A program made the position numbers and the translations under genes. The notes under the pieces are model-generated. The model saw only the letters and a program-made list of their open reading frames with translations, made no database searches and was not told the DNA's origin. Shown piece by piece: positions 23,752-32,976 of a stretch of DNA of 50,000 bases. Positions within the stretch are counted from its first letter, which is position 1. Every line of letters begins with the position of its first letter. This DNA is from Sediminibacterium sp. TEGAF015 (GTDB lineage Bacteria > Bacteroidota > Bacteroidia > Chitinophagales > Chitinophagaceae), in the NCBI RefSeq assembly GCF_025997995.1, contig NZ_AP026683.1:1-50000 (forward strand), given 5' to 3'.

Positions 23752-25512
23752 GTGAGAAATCTTATTGCGATCTTATTTTTTTCCATTGCCTGCTTTTCAG
23801 GTAAGAATGTATTGGCTCAGCAAAAGACTTATTGCAATCCAATTAATATTGATTACGGCTTTACGCCTATCCCCAATTTTTCTGAGTGGGGAAGACATCG
23901 GGCAACCGCTGATCCTGTGATAGTAAATTATAAAAATGATTATTATTTATTCAGTACCAATCAGTGGGGTTACTGGTGGAGTAATGATATGCTGAACTGG
24001 AATTTTGTTTCCAGAAAGTTCTTGAGGCCATGGAATGAAGGGTATGATGAGTTATGCGCACCTGCTGTAGGAATAGTTGGCGATACTTTGCTTGTATTTG
24101 GCTCAACCTATACCAGTAAATTTACTTTGTGGATGAGTACAAATCCTAAGTTGAATGACTGGAAACCCCTGGTAGATTCCTTTGAAATTGGCGGATGGGA
24201 CCCTGCATTTTTTACCGATGATGACGGACGATTCTTTATGTATAATGGTAGTAGTAATGTGTATCCATTATATGGGATAGAACTGAACAGGAAAACCTTT
24301 CAACCTATTGGAACCAGAAAAGAAATTCATTCTTTAAAATCATGGCGATATGGATGGCAAAGATTTGGGGAACATATGGATAATACATTCCTAGATCCTT
24401 TTATGGAAGGTGCATGGATAACTAAATATAAGAACAAGTATTATTTACAATATGGAGCACCTGGTACAGAATTCAGCGGATATGCAGATGGAGTAGCAGT
24501 ATCAGAAAGCCCGCTTGGATATTTTGTAGAACAGTCAGATCCATTGAGTATGAAGCTAGGTGGTTTTGCAAGAGGTGCAGGACATGGAGCAACATTTACA
24601 GATAATTTCAACAGATTCTGGCATGTTAGTACCATCATGTTGTCAGTTAAGAATAATTTTGAACGAAGAATTGGAATATGGCCTGCTGGTTTTGATGCGC
24701 AGGATATGATGTGGACCAATACTGCATTTGGCGATTATCCGCATTATTTGCCTGCCTTTAGGAAAACAGAAATACACCCTCGCGAATTAAATCCTGCTTT
24801 TACTGGATGGATGTTGCTGAATTATCAAAAACCAGTAATGGCTTCCTCTTCATTAGGTGGACATGCACCCAATCTGGCAGTAGATGAGCAAATGAAAACT
24901 TATTGGAGTGCATCAACCGGTAATAGTGGCGAGTGGTTTCAGTCCGATTTGGGTTCTATATCTACCGTTCATGCTATTCAAATTAATTATGCTGATCAGG
25001 ATGCTGATATATTAGGTAAGAAAACCAATTTATTTCATCAGTATAAACTTTATTCTTCAATGGATGGTAAAAAGTGGACACTGCTGAAAGATAAAAGCAA
25101 TAACCAAAAAGATGTTCCTCACGATTACATTGAACTGGAAAATCCAATTTCTACCAGATTCATAAAGATTGAAAATGTACATATGGCTAGTGGTAAGTTT
25201 GCCTTAAGCGGGTTAAGGGTTTTTGGAAATGGAAATGGTCAGCTTCCAGATTCCGTAAAACAGTTTATGGTTTTGCGAACTGAGAAGGATAAGCGAAGTG
25301 CTTGGATAAAATGGTCCCCCGTTGATAATGCATATGCTTACAATATTTATTATGGCACCCATCCCGATCAATTGTATAATTGTATAATGGTTCATGATGC
25401 CAATGAGTATTGGTTTAAGGGGATGGATCTTAAAAAAACCTATTATTATACAATTGAATCAATCAACGAAAATGGAGTTTCACTTAAATCTAAAATTTTA
25501 AAAGTAGACTAA
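23752..25512 (+). CDS. GH43-like enzyme with F5/8-type (discoidin) and FN3-like domains
   Basis: The 586-residue exported protein has a signal peptide cut near VLAQQ. A five-bladed-propeller domain of GH43/62 type (about 28-345) shows the three acidic residues expected: Asp54 in TADPVIV, Asp150 in GGWDPAFF and Glu219 in FMEGAW. A discoidin/F5-8 type C domain follows (about 355-485, APNLAVDEQMKTYWSA to ISTRFIKIENV), then a fibronectin III-like end (about 500-586). The start is GTG; a nearby ATG is out of frame. GH43 enzymes usually remove arabinose, xylose or galactose, so its place among beta-glucan enzymes is unexpected. Its stop overlaps the next start codon by one base. Confidence 0.78.
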   Translation: MRNLIAILFFSIACFSGKNVLAQQKTYCNPINIDYGFTPIPNFSEWGRHRATADPVIVNYKNDYYLFSTNQWGYWWSNDMLNWNFVSRKFLRPWNEGYDELCAPAVGIVGDTLLVFGSTYTSKFTLWMSTNPKLNDWKPLVDSFEIGGWDPAFFTDDDGRFFMYNGSSNVYPLYGIELNRKTFQPIGTRKEIHSLKSWRYGWQRFGEHMDNTFLDPFMEGAWITKYKNKYYLQYGAPGTEFSGYADGVAVSESPLGYFVEQSDPLSMKLGGFARGAGHGATFTDNFNRFWHVSTIMLSVKNNFERRIGIWPAGFDAQDMMWTNTAFGDYPHYLPAFRKTEIHPRELNPAFTGWMLLNYQKPVMASSSLGGHAPNLAVDEQMKTYWSASTGNSGEWFQSDLGSISTVHAIQINYADQDADILGKKTNLFHQYKLYSSMDGKKWTLLKDKSNNQKDVPHDYIELENPISTRFIKIENVHMASGKFALSGLRVFGNGNGQLPDSVKQFMVLRTEKDKRSAWIKWSPVDNAYAYNIYYGTHPDQLYNCIMVHDANEYWFKGMDLKKTYYYTIESINENGVSLKSKILKVD

Positions 25513-27791
25513 TGAAAAGTTTAATTAAGCGCCTAGTTTTAGCTTTTGCATTTTTATTTGTTAATACTTTGAATGCACAGCATTCAAAGATGGATATATT
25601 TATTAATCAGTTAATGGCAAAAATGACATTGGAAGAAAAGCTGGGACAACTCAACTTGCCAAGTTCCGGTGATATCGTTACTGGATCAGCTGAAAGCTCT
25701 GATATTGCGAAAAAAATTGTAGCAGGGAAAGTAGGTGGGCTGTTTAATATTAAATCTGTTGCCAAGATTAAAGAAGTGCAAAAACTGGCTGTAGAAAAAA
25801 GCAGACTCAAAATTCCTTTAATGTTTGGAATGGATGTTATTCATGGCTATGAAACCTTATTTCCCATTCCTTTGGGAATGAGTGCCACCTGGGATTTGCA
25901 TCTCATTGAAAGATCAGCCAGAATTGCAGCCAATGAAGCAACTGCAGATGGTATCAATTGGACTTTTTCTCCGATGGTTGATGTTTCCAGAGATCCCAGA
26001 TGGGGTAGAATTTCTGAGGGTAATGGAGAAGATGCTTTTTTGGGAGCGCAAATTGCAAAAGCAATGGTTAAAGGATACCAGGGAGATGATTTGTCTAAAA
26101 ATAATACATTGCTTTCCTGTGTAAAACACTATGCATTGTATGGTGCTTCAGAAGCGGGTCGGGATTACGGAACAACCGATATGAGCAGGGTTAGAATGTT
26201 CAACGAGTATATGCTACCCTATAAAGCTGCTGTTGATGCAGGTGTAGGATCAGTAATGGCTTCCTTCAATGAAATTGACGGATTGCCTGCACATGGCAAC
26301 AAATGGTTATTAACCGATGTTTTGAAAAAACAATGGGGTTTTAAAGGATTGTTGGTTTCGGATTATACAGGGGTGAACGAAATGATTGCACATGGAGTAG
26401 GAGATCTTAAAGCGGTTTCAGCCTTGTCTATGAATGCCGGATTAGACATGGATATGGTTGGAGAAGGATTTTTAACCACTTTGGGTGAGTCTTTGAAAGA
26501 TAAAAAAGTGTCAATTGTCAGAATCAATGAAGCATGCAGAAAAGTATTAGAAGCAAAATACAAACTGGGTTTATTTGATGATCCATTTAAGTACCTAAAT
26601 GAAAACCGTGCAAAGACAGAAATATTTTCTGAAACCAATAGAAAGGAAGCCAGATCTATTGCAGCTCAGAGTTTTGTTTTATTGAAAAATGCCAATAAAA
26701 CGCTTCCATTAAAAAAGTCAGGATCAATTGCATTGATTGGACCTTTAGCCGACAATAAAGAAAATATGGGAGGTACTTGGAGTGTTGCCGCAAATCTGAG
26801 TAAAGCCACATCATTGTTGCAGGCATTTAGAGAGACCATTGGAGACAAGGTTGCCATTCATTATGCTAAGGGATCTAATTTACATGAAGATGCTATATTT
26901 GAAGAACGGGCAGGTATGTTCGGGAAATCATTGAAGCGTGACAATAGAACTGATGAGCAATTAGTAAAAGAAGCCTTGGAAGCTGCTGCAAAATCAGACG
27001 TTATAGTTTTAGCTGGGGGGGAAAGTGCTGAAATGACTGGTGAAGCCAGTAGTCGCGCTCAAATTGACATACCTGCCGTACAAAAAAAATTAATAAAAGA
27101 ACTTTTAAAAACCGGTAAACCGGTTGTATTGGTTTTATTCACAGGTAGACCATTAACCCTAAACTGGGAAAATGAAAATATTCCGGCAATCTTAAATGTT
27201 TGGTTCCCCGGTTCAGAAGGACCTTATGCAATTGCAGATGTGCTTTTTGGAGACGTTAATCCTTCAGGTAAACTTACGGCTACTTTCCCACAGCATGTAG
27301 GTCAGGTTCCATTGTTTTACAATCACAAGAATACCGGCAGGCCTTTGAGAGGGCCCTGGTTTCAAAAATTTCAGAGCAACTATTTAGATGTAAGTAATGA
27401 GCCCTTATATCCATTTGGATACGGACTTAGCTATACTAATTTCAGTTATGGAAATGTGGAATTAAGCACAACTAAGGCAAAGGGTAATCAGATTGTTACT
27501 GCCAGTGTAATGTTGACTAATACGGGCGCTTTTGAGGGGAAGGAAACTGTTCAGCTATATATCAGAGATTTGGTTGGTTCTAGCACGAGACCTGTGCTTG
27601 AATTAAAAGGTTTTCAGAAGGTTAGTTTAGCGCCTGGAGAATCTAAAAAAATAAGTTTCACCATTACTCCCGAGGATTTAAAGTTTTATAACTATGATCT
27701 AAAGTTTGATTGGGAGTCTGGCGACTTTGACATTTTTATTGGAACAGATGCTCAAACATTAAAATCTGCAAGATTAAACTGGAATAAGTAA
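25512..27791 (+). CDS. bglX: GH3 beta-glucosidase (BglX type), periplasmic
   Basis: The 759-residue enzyme has a signal peptide (FAFLFVNTLNAQ) and full BglX architecture: GH3 TIM barrel (about 30-360), C-terminal alpha/beta domain (about 390-600) and FN3-like domain (about 670-745). The nucleophile is Asp284 in LLVSDYTG, and the substrate-binding KHYALYG and DPRWGR motifs are present. It should hydrolyse beta-gluco-oligosaccharides to glucose in the periplasm after SusCD import. ATG 25512 shares its A with the previous stop codon, so translation is coupled to the GH43-like gene. Confidence 0.94.
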   Translation: MKSLIKRLVLAFAFLFVNTLNAQHSKMDIFINQLMAKMTLEEKLGQLNLPSSGDIVTGSAESSDIAKKIVAGKVGGLFNIKSVAKIKEVQKLAVEKSRLKIPLMFGMDVIHGYETLFPIPLGMSATWDLHLIERSARIAANEATADGINWTFSPMVDVSRDPRWGRISEGNGEDAFLGAQIAKAMVKGYQGDDLSKNNTLLSCVKHYALYGASEAGRDYGTTDMSRVRMFNEYMLPYKAAVDAGVGSVMASFNEIDGLPAHGNKWLLTDVLKKQWGFKGLLVSDYTGVNEMIAHGVGDLKAVSALSMNAGLDMDMVGEGFLTTLGESLKDKKVSIVRINEACRKVLEAKYKLGLFDDPFKYLNENRAKTEIFSETNRKEARSIAAQSFVLLKNANKTLPLKKSGSIALIGPLADNKENMGGTWSVAANLSKATSLLQAFRETIGDKVAIHYAKGSNLHEDAIFEERAGMFGKSLKRDNRTDEQLVKEALEAAAKSDVIVLAGGESAEMTGEASSRAQIDIPAVQKKLIKELLKTGKPVVLVLFTGRPLTLNWENENIPAILNVWFPGSEGPYAIADVLFGDVNPSGKLTATFPQHVGQVPLFYNHKNTGRPLRGPWFQKFQSNYLDVSNEPLYPFGYGLSYTNFSYGNVELSTTKAKGNQIVTASVMLTNTGAFEGKETVQLYIRDLVGSSTRPVLELKGFQKVSLAPGESKKISFTITPEDLKFYNYDLKFDWESGDFDIFIGTDAQTLKSARLNWNK

Positions 27792-27831
27792 CTTGAAAAC
27801 AAAATAGTAACCTAACTACAATTTATTCTAA

Positions 27832-29292
27832 ATGAAATTCTTCTCAAGTTTTCTTTTTGCAGGGTTGATTACAACTGTTGTTAGTGCCCAGGTAAAGCCT
27901 GAATGGACAACCATATTCACTAAAATTAATACGGAAGTAAATCAGCATTCCAAAGCATATAGCAGTTTAAAAACGGCAACGGAAACCATTGGTCACCGTT
28001 TAACGGGATCTGCAAACGGAAAGAAGGCGGAGGAATTTGCCTATAATTTATTGAAGTCCTATGGCTTTAAAGACGTGAAATATCAACCCTTTGAAGTAGA
28101 AAGTTGGAGTAGGGGCAGTTTAACTGTCAAAATTGGTTCTGACAGAAATAATTTACAAACCGTTAAAGCTGTTTCTCTGGCACATGCTCCTGTTAAAGCC
28201 AATGTAAATATGGAATTGGTTGATATGGGAAATGGCCTTGAAGAAGACTATACCAGTAATCCCGGAAAAGCGAATGGGAAAATTGCTGTTGTATATCTTG
28301 GTATTTTACCAGGCTCTAAGCCCGGTTTAAAAAATTTACATAGATCTGAAAAAACAGCATTGTCAACCAAGTACGGGGCAAAGGGAATCATCATCATCAA
28401 TACGGCCACTGGAGGTATTCTGTTGACCGGAACAGCTTCTGTAACTGGAAAATTGATACCCGATCCTGCGGTTTGTATTGGGAAGGAAGATGGGATGAAA
28501 TTGAAAGAAGAAATGACGAAAGCAACCCATTATGCATCCATTGATATGACCAATCAGTCTGGTTTTATAAAAGCCAGAAATGTGATTGCTACCATTAAGG
28601 GAAAATCACAACCCAAAGAAAAAGTTATCATCGGAGGTCACCTCGACAGCTGGGATCTGGCAACCGGTGCTATTGATAATGGAATCGGTTCTTTTGCTGT
28701 ATTGGATATGGCCAGAACTTTTCAAGCTTTACAATTGCAACCAGAAAGGACGGTAGAATTTGTTATGTTCATGGGTGAAGAAGAAGGATTATTGGGATCA
28801 AGAGCCTATGTTGATCAGGCGATGAAGAATAAAAGTATTAACCAGATCAGGTATATGCTGAACTATGATATGACCAATGATCCTAAGGGTTTTTCAACTA
28901 CCATTATTGAAAGCAAAGAATTGTTTGAAGGCATTGGTTCAATTGCGCAAACTTTTGATACCAGTTATAAAAACTTATTCAATCATGGCGCTGGTTTGCA
29001 TAGCGATCATCAGCCTTTTATGTTGCAGGGCATTCCAACGGGTGGGGGAGCTGGTGGCAGATTGCCTAATAATGCAGGTCCCTGTTACCATGCAGACTGT
29101 GATGATTTTAAACTAGTGGATGAGAAAGGATTAAAGAACACCGTTCGCTATGGCGCAATGCTACTATATGGTGTAGCTGATTCCAAAGAATTAAAAGCCA
29201 GAAGATTCACCAATTTGGAGGTTCGCGATTTCATGATCAAGAATAACCTGAAAGAAGCTTTACAGATTGCCGGTGAATGGCGTTGGGATTAA
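27832..29292 (+). CDS. Secreted M28-family zinc aminopeptidase with PA domain
   Basis: The 486-residue protein has a signal peptide (LFAGLITTVVSAQ), a protease-associated insert (about 120-245) and an M28 catalytic domain. Zinc ligands are visible in GGHLDSWDLATGAIDNG (His and Asp), MGEEEGLLGS (catalytic Glu pair), NYDMTNDP and LHSDHQPF. Carboxypeptidase-Q-like secreted aminopeptidases have this plan. It follows the GH3 gene by 40 bases on the same strand and may be co-transcribed, but has no evident part in glycan use. Its stop overlaps the stop of the convergent PAP2 gene. Confidence 0.92.
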   Translation: MKFFSSFLFAGLITTVVSAQVKPEWTTIFTKINTEVNQHSKAYSSLKTATETIGHRLTGSANGKKAEEFAYNLLKSYGFKDVKYQPFEVESWSRGSLTVKIGSDRNNLQTVKAVSLAHAPVKANVNMELVDMGNGLEEDYTSNPGKANGKIAVVYLGILPGSKPGLKNLHRSEKTALSTKYGAKGIIIINTATGGILLTGTASVTGKLIPDPAVCIGKEDGMKLKEEMTKATHYASIDMTNQSGFIKARNVIATIKGKSQPKEKVIIGGHLDSWDLATGAIDNGIGSFAVLDMARTFQALQLQPERTVEFVMFMGEEEGLLGSRAYVDQAMKNKSINQIRYMLNYDMTNDPKGFSTTIIESKELFEGIGSIAQTFDTSYKNLFNHGAGLHSDHQPFMLQGIPTGGGAGGRLPNNAGPCYHADCDDFKLVDEKGLKNTVRYGAMLLYGVADSKELKARRFTNLEVRDFMIKNNLKEALQIAGEWRWD

Positions 29293-29936
29293 GCCCTTTT
29301 ATTTTCTGATTTCTTTTTCTTAGCATCTGCCAATTGTTGGATTTTCAAGGAAATCCATATGGAACAGAAGGCGCAGATTATGCCTGCACCAACGTCCAAA
29401 GGAAAATGTTGTGCCAGATATACCCTGGAATACCCAGCTAATATAGCCATTATAAACCCGGGAATCCAGAAATAGCGGTAGGGGATTACCAGTGTTCCCA
29501 GTAGGAATAAACTGAAGGCTGTTGTGGTATGGCCCGAGGGGAAGCTATTATTGGTATGCACGGTTACACCCTCTACCCTATGAATTGGATTGGTTGCAGA
29601 AGCTTCAATGGCTGCAGTAGGTCTTGCCTCGTTCGGGTAAATAATTTTTTTTCCAGTTTGTACAAATAGCGTTGAAAACACGATGGCACTCAAAACCAGG
29701 GGTAACCACTTACGACGATAAAAAATAAAGTATAAGGCAACAGGTACCCAGAGTATTCCGTCTCCTGCAAATGTAAATGCGGCAAAAAAATAATCTGCTA
29801 TTGTACCCAGATTCCCGTTTAATAGCAGGAACAACTCTTCCTTACCCCCCAGATAACTAAATAATAGTAACAAGATACCCAAAACGATACTGAGTGAACT
29901 TGCTGTTTTGTATGCGTTGGTATTTAAGGTTGTCAA
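29289..29936 (-). CDS. PAP2-family membrane phosphatase
   Basis: With a TTG start at 29936 the protein has 216 residues and about five or six membrane helices. The PAP2 signature is split as usual: KKIIYPNEARP (KxxxxxxRP-like), PSGHTTTAF (SGH) and SRVYLAQHFPLDV (SRxxxxxHxxxD). Family members dephosphorylate undecaprenyl pyrophosphate, phosphatidic acid or related lipids at the membrane; the substrate here is unknown. A longer frame reaches 30005 but would run through the terminator of the upstream hom gene, so the short form is preferred. No ATG is available near the likely start. Confidence 0.85.
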   Translation of the reverse strand: MTTLNTNAYKTASSLSIVLGILLLLFSYLGGKEELFLLLNGNLGTIADYFFAAFTFAGDGILWVPVALYFIFYRRKWLPLVLSAIVFSTLFVQTGKKIIYPNEARPTAAIEASATNPIHRVEGVTVHTNNSFPSGHTTTAFSLFLLGTLVIPYRYFWIPGFIMAILAGYSRVYLAQHFPLDVGAGIICAFCSIWISLKIQQLADAKKKKSENKRA

Positions 29937-29970
29937 TAGCTTGGTTTTATGCAAAGATAGGGGCTGGAAA

Positions 29971-30003
29971 TAAAAGGAACCCCGCCCCACAGAACGGGGT
30001 TCC
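29971..30003 (-). terminator. Terminator of the metB-like/hom operon
   Basis: On the minus strand a perfect 9-bp stem (arms 29995-30003 and 29976-29984, GGAACCCCG type) is followed by CCTTTTATTT. It lies 22 bases after the hom stop codon. Confidence 0.85.
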
Positions 30004-30024
30004 ACCCAAACACAAGTAGCTATT

Positions 30025-31281
30025 TTAAATTACGCCTGCTAGTTCCAGGCTTTTCTTTTTCAGGTTCACAACTTCAATATCATCTATAATACCTTCATGT
30101 GCTAGAATCAATGAAGTGTTGTTTTGTTTCCACCATTGCTGATTGATGAGTTTGCTGCAATGTAAAACACCAATCAGGTATTTTCTTTCAGCTTGAGCAT
30201 GCCATTCTTCAATCCATTCAAATTCTTCTTTCGGAATATATTTAAGATCGTCAAAACTCACATATACTTTTAAGTAGTAATCATTGGTTAATTGATGAGG
30301 CTGATGATGGTAAAGTTTTTTGTATTCGTATCGATAGTTGTAACGTAGCGCAGCTATATCACTTAAAACAGCTGATGCAGTTGGAAAACTTCCTGCTCCT
30401 TTTCCATAAAAGAATTGTTTGTCTGCAAAACCTGATTCTATCACTACTCCGTTGTATTCATTTTTTACAAAAGAAAGCGGGTCTTGCAATGGAACAAATT
30501 GAGGTAGTACAAATGCAGCTACTTTCCCATTTTTTAATTTTTTGGCTTGTCCTATCAATTTGATATCTAGGTTTTTTTCTCTGGCTACAACGGCATCCGA
30601 CCCTTGCACATTCTGAATACCCGTAAATAAAATTTCCGAAGGGCTACTTACTACACCGTATGCATGATTCAGTAAGATTGTCCATTTATTTAATGCATCG
30701 TATCCTTCCACATCTAGTTTTGGATTGCTTTCTGCAAAACCCAGTTGTTGTGCCAGTAATAGAGCAGAAGAAAAATCCAATTTTTCTTCGAACATCTTGG
30801 TTAAGATGAAATTGGTGGATCCGTTTACAATTGCTTTGATTGAGTGTAATAAGTCATTGTCATAGTACTCTTCCAGGTTTCTGATAACAGGTATAGATGC
30901 GCAGGCTGCTGCTTCATATAGAAATGGTAAACCTGTTTCCTTTTGTAAAGCCAGTATAGCAGGTAAGTTATCTGCAATCATTTTCTTGCTGGCACTTACT
31001 ACTGATTTTCCATTTTTTAATGCAGTGGATACAATATCGAAGGCTGCTACTGAGTCATCAATTACTTCTACAATTACATTGATTTCAGGATCTTGCAATA
31101 ATATATTTTTATCTGTTGTAAATAATGAAGCTGGTGCATTTCTTTTCTTTTCAGTATTTTTAATACAGACTTTTTTGATACTTGCATTGAGCGAAGGAGT
31201 CTGTTGTAAAACTTTGTACAATCCTTCTCCTACTACGCCAAATCCAAATAATCCGATTGTTAACTGTTTGTGGGTTTCCAT
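30025..31281 (-). CDS. hom: Homoserine dehydrogenase
   Basis: The 418-residue enzyme reduces aspartate semialdehyde to homoserine with NAD(P)H, the branch point to methionine and threonine. The Rossmann motif GLFGFGVVGEG lies at residues 10-20. The catalytic core shows AACASIPVIRNLEEYYD, IVNGSTNFILTKM and the KLDVEGYDALNKWTIL segment; GKGAGSFPTASAVLSDI follows. About 85 C-terminal residues may form an ACT-like regulatory domain, from YYLKVYVSFDD on. It is the second gene of a SAM-riboswitch operon, 81 bases after the trans-sulfuration gene, so it probably supplies homoserine for methionine. Confidence 0.95.
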   Translation of the reverse strand: METHKQLTIGLFGFGVVGEGLYKVLQQTPSLNASIKKVCIKNTEKKRNAPASLFTTDKNILLQDPEINVIVEVIDDSVAAFDIVSTALKNGKSVVSASKKMIADNLPAILALQKETGLPFLYEAAACASIPVIRNLEEYYDNDLLHSIKAIVNGSTNFILTKMFEEKLDFSSALLLAQQLGFAESNPKLDVEGYDALNKWTILLNHAYGVVSSPSEILFTGIQNVQGSDAVVAREKNLDIKLIGQAKKLKNGKVAAFVLPQFVPLQDPLSFVKNEYNGVVIESGFADKQFFYGKGAGSFPTASAVLSDIAALRYNYRYEYKKLYHHQPHQLTNDYYLKVYVSFDDLKYIPKEEFEWIEEWHAQAERKYLIGVLHCSKLINQQWWKQNNTSLILAHEGIIDDIEVVNLKKKSLELAGVI

Positions 31282-31362
31282 TTGCTACTTTCTTTTAAGG
31301 TTTGTTACTTACTAATTGATTTTTTTATTTAATGCTTGTCTTTATTATGTACAGACTTTTAT

Positions 31363-32550
31363 CTAATATTCGTTGTTTACTAAATAAGCATTACTGCTTT
31401 CATTAATTTCAAGCGAATCTAAAACGCTTGCTAGGTCTACAATTAAATCTTCAGCTTCTTCTAATCCTATTGATAAGCGAATCAAACTGTCTTTTACACC
31501 GGCTGCTCTTCTTTTTTCTGCAGGGATGGACTTATGCGTCATATTCGCTGGATGAGAGATTAAACTTTTAATTCCTCCTAAGCTTTCTGCTAATTTGAAT
31601 AGTTGCGTATTACTTGTGACAGCAATAGCTGCTTCATTGGTATCATTAACCAAAGTGAAGGAAATAATACCTCCTCCTGTTTTGCCTTGTTGAATAGCTA
31701 GTTCATGATTTGGGTGTGAGGGAAGCCCTGGGTAGTTTACATGGGCCACTGCAGGGTGTTGTGCAAGGTATTGAGCCAATTTCAATGCTGTTCTGCTATG
31801 GTGTTTCATGCGCAGATGCAGGGTTTCAATTCCTCTGATCACCAGCCAGCTATCAAAAGGAGCTAGTACGGCTCCGCAGGCATTCTGAAAAAACTTCAGT
31901 CTTGCTCCCACCGTTTCCTCTTTTGCTACCAAAATGCCAGCGATTAAATCGCTGTGACCTCCTAAATATTTAGTTGCGCTATGAATAACAATATCCGCGC
32001 CTAATAATAATGGTTGTTGCAATACAGGTGTTGCGAAAGTATTGTCTACGCAAAGTAGGCACCCATTGGCTTTGGCTATTTTTGCTATGCCTCCAATGTC
32101 TGAAATTTTTAAAGTAGGATTAGTGGGTGTTTCCAGCCAGATTAATTTTGTTTTAGCAGTGATTGCATCGGCTACTTTTTTCAGATCACTGGTATCTACA
32201 AAATTTACTGTAATACCATACTGTTCATACACTGCGGTGAATAAACGATAGGCGCCTCCATAAATATCATCTACAGCCAATATTTCATCCCCCGTTTTTA
32301 GTAGCTTAACTACGGCATCTATTGCAGCTAAGCCGCTTGCAAATGCCAGACCAGTTGATCCCCCTTCCAGTTCTGCTATCAATGATTCCAAAGCAGCTCT
32401 GGTAGGATTATTGGATCTGGAATAATCAAAGCCCTTGTTAACGCCGGGAGATTCCTGAACAAAAGTACTTGTCTGATAAATGGGTACCGAAATGGCTCCG
32501 GTAAGCGGATCTACCGGAATGGCATGAATGAGTTGGGTTGCACTGAGCAT
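31363..32550 (-). CDS. metB: Trans-sulfuration PLP enzyme (cystathionine gamma-synthase/lyase family)
   Basis: The 395-residue enzyme belongs to the Cys/Met metabolism PLP family. The PLP lysine is Lys194 in HSATKYLGGHSD; YSRSNNPTR near residue 43 and the CVDNTFATP segment around 167 are further signatures. Members act as cystathionine gamma-synthase, gamma- or beta-lyase, or O-acylhomoserine sulfhydrylase, which cannot be told apart by eye. The SAM-I riboswitch upstream and hom downstream favour a biosynthetic role in methionine formation (cystathionine gamma-synthase), so the gene symbol is tentative. Confidence 0.88.
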   Translation of the reverse strand: MLSATQLIHAIPVDPLTGAISVPIYQTSTFVQESPGVNKGFDYSRSNNPTRAALESLIAELEGGSTGLAFASGLAAIDAVVKLLKTGDEILAVDDIYGGAYRLFTAVYEQYGITVNFVDTSDLKKVADAITAKTKLIWLETPTNPTLKISDIGGIAKIAKANGCLLCVDNTFATPVLQQPLLLGADIVIHSATKYLGGHSDLIAGILVAKEETVGARLKFFQNACGAVLAPFDSWLVIRGIETLHLRMKHHSRTALKLAQYLAQHPAVAHVNYPGLPSHPNHELAIQQGKTGGGIISFTLVNDTNEAAIAVTSNTQLFKLAESLGGIKSLISHPANMTHKSIPAEKRRAAGVKDSLIRLSIGLEEAEDLIVDLASVLDSLEINESSNAYLVNNEY

Positions 32551-32620
32551 GTGACGATTTTTTTTAGTTAAAAAATATCGTTCTCTTTAATCTCTAGGTG
32601 GCTTTCCCTGGTATTTACAC

Positions 32621-32652
32621 CAAAAAAAACCCACCTGATAAAATCAGATGGG
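32621..32652 (-). terminator. Riboswitch-controlled terminator before metB
   Basis: On the minus strand CCCATCTGAT pairs with ATCAGGTGGG around a short loop and is followed by eight T. It lies between the SAM aptamer and the metB start. The 5' arm can instead pair with AGTCAGA at the 3' end of the aptamer (32692-32698), giving a candidate antiterminator. Confidence 0.88.
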
Positions 32653-32696
32653 CATGTATACAATTCCTTTCGGTAATAATAAAAGCTTGACTCTGA

Positions 32697-32818
32697 CTTA
32701 TCTTCCCCGTAAAGCATTGCTTTATCAGGATGGAATTGGCACCTTCATACTACTGAGTTAAAGTAATATGGGTTGCCAAGGCTTCACAGGGCCAAAACCC
32801 TCCGCCTTTCTTGATAAG
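32697..32818 (-). ncRNA. SAM-I (S-box) riboswitch
   Basis: The minus strand reads CTTATCAAGAAAGGCGGAGGG at the 5' end (in two adjoining parts, 32798-32818), then GGCCCTGTGAAGCC, TTGGCAACC, AAGGTGCCAATTCC and finally GATAAG (32697-32702), which pairs with the 5' CTTATC as P1. These are the conserved SAM-I core elements in order. High SAM should stabilise P1 and allow the terminator at 32621-32652 to form, switching off metB-like and hom. Confidence 0.95.
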
Positions 32819-32836
32819 ATTATTAAAGAACTAATG

Positions 32837-32868
32837 CAAATGTACAGCGGAGAATTTAATCCACCAAA
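32837..32868 (-). promoter_or_regulatory. Promoter of the SAM riboswitch operon
   Basis: On the minus strand TTTG (32865-32868), a 20-base spacer and TACATTTG (32837-32844) match the Bacteroidota promoter consensus fully. Transcription would begin near 32830, about a dozen bases before the aptamer. Confidence 0.75.
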
Positions 32869-32976
32869 TTAAAAGTCTATTAAATTGGTAGATTAGTTGC
32901 TTTTTGATGATTTCCCATTTCGTCACGCATTCTCCCTTTTTCGTTATTTCTGATTTTCTTTTTTCAGAATCCAAAC

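Noticed and set aside
29937..30005. N-terminal extension of the PAP2 gene to 30005
   Set aside because: It would contain the hom terminator hairpin, and the extra residues (MEPRSVGRGSFYFQ) are not family-like; the TTG at 29936 was preferred.
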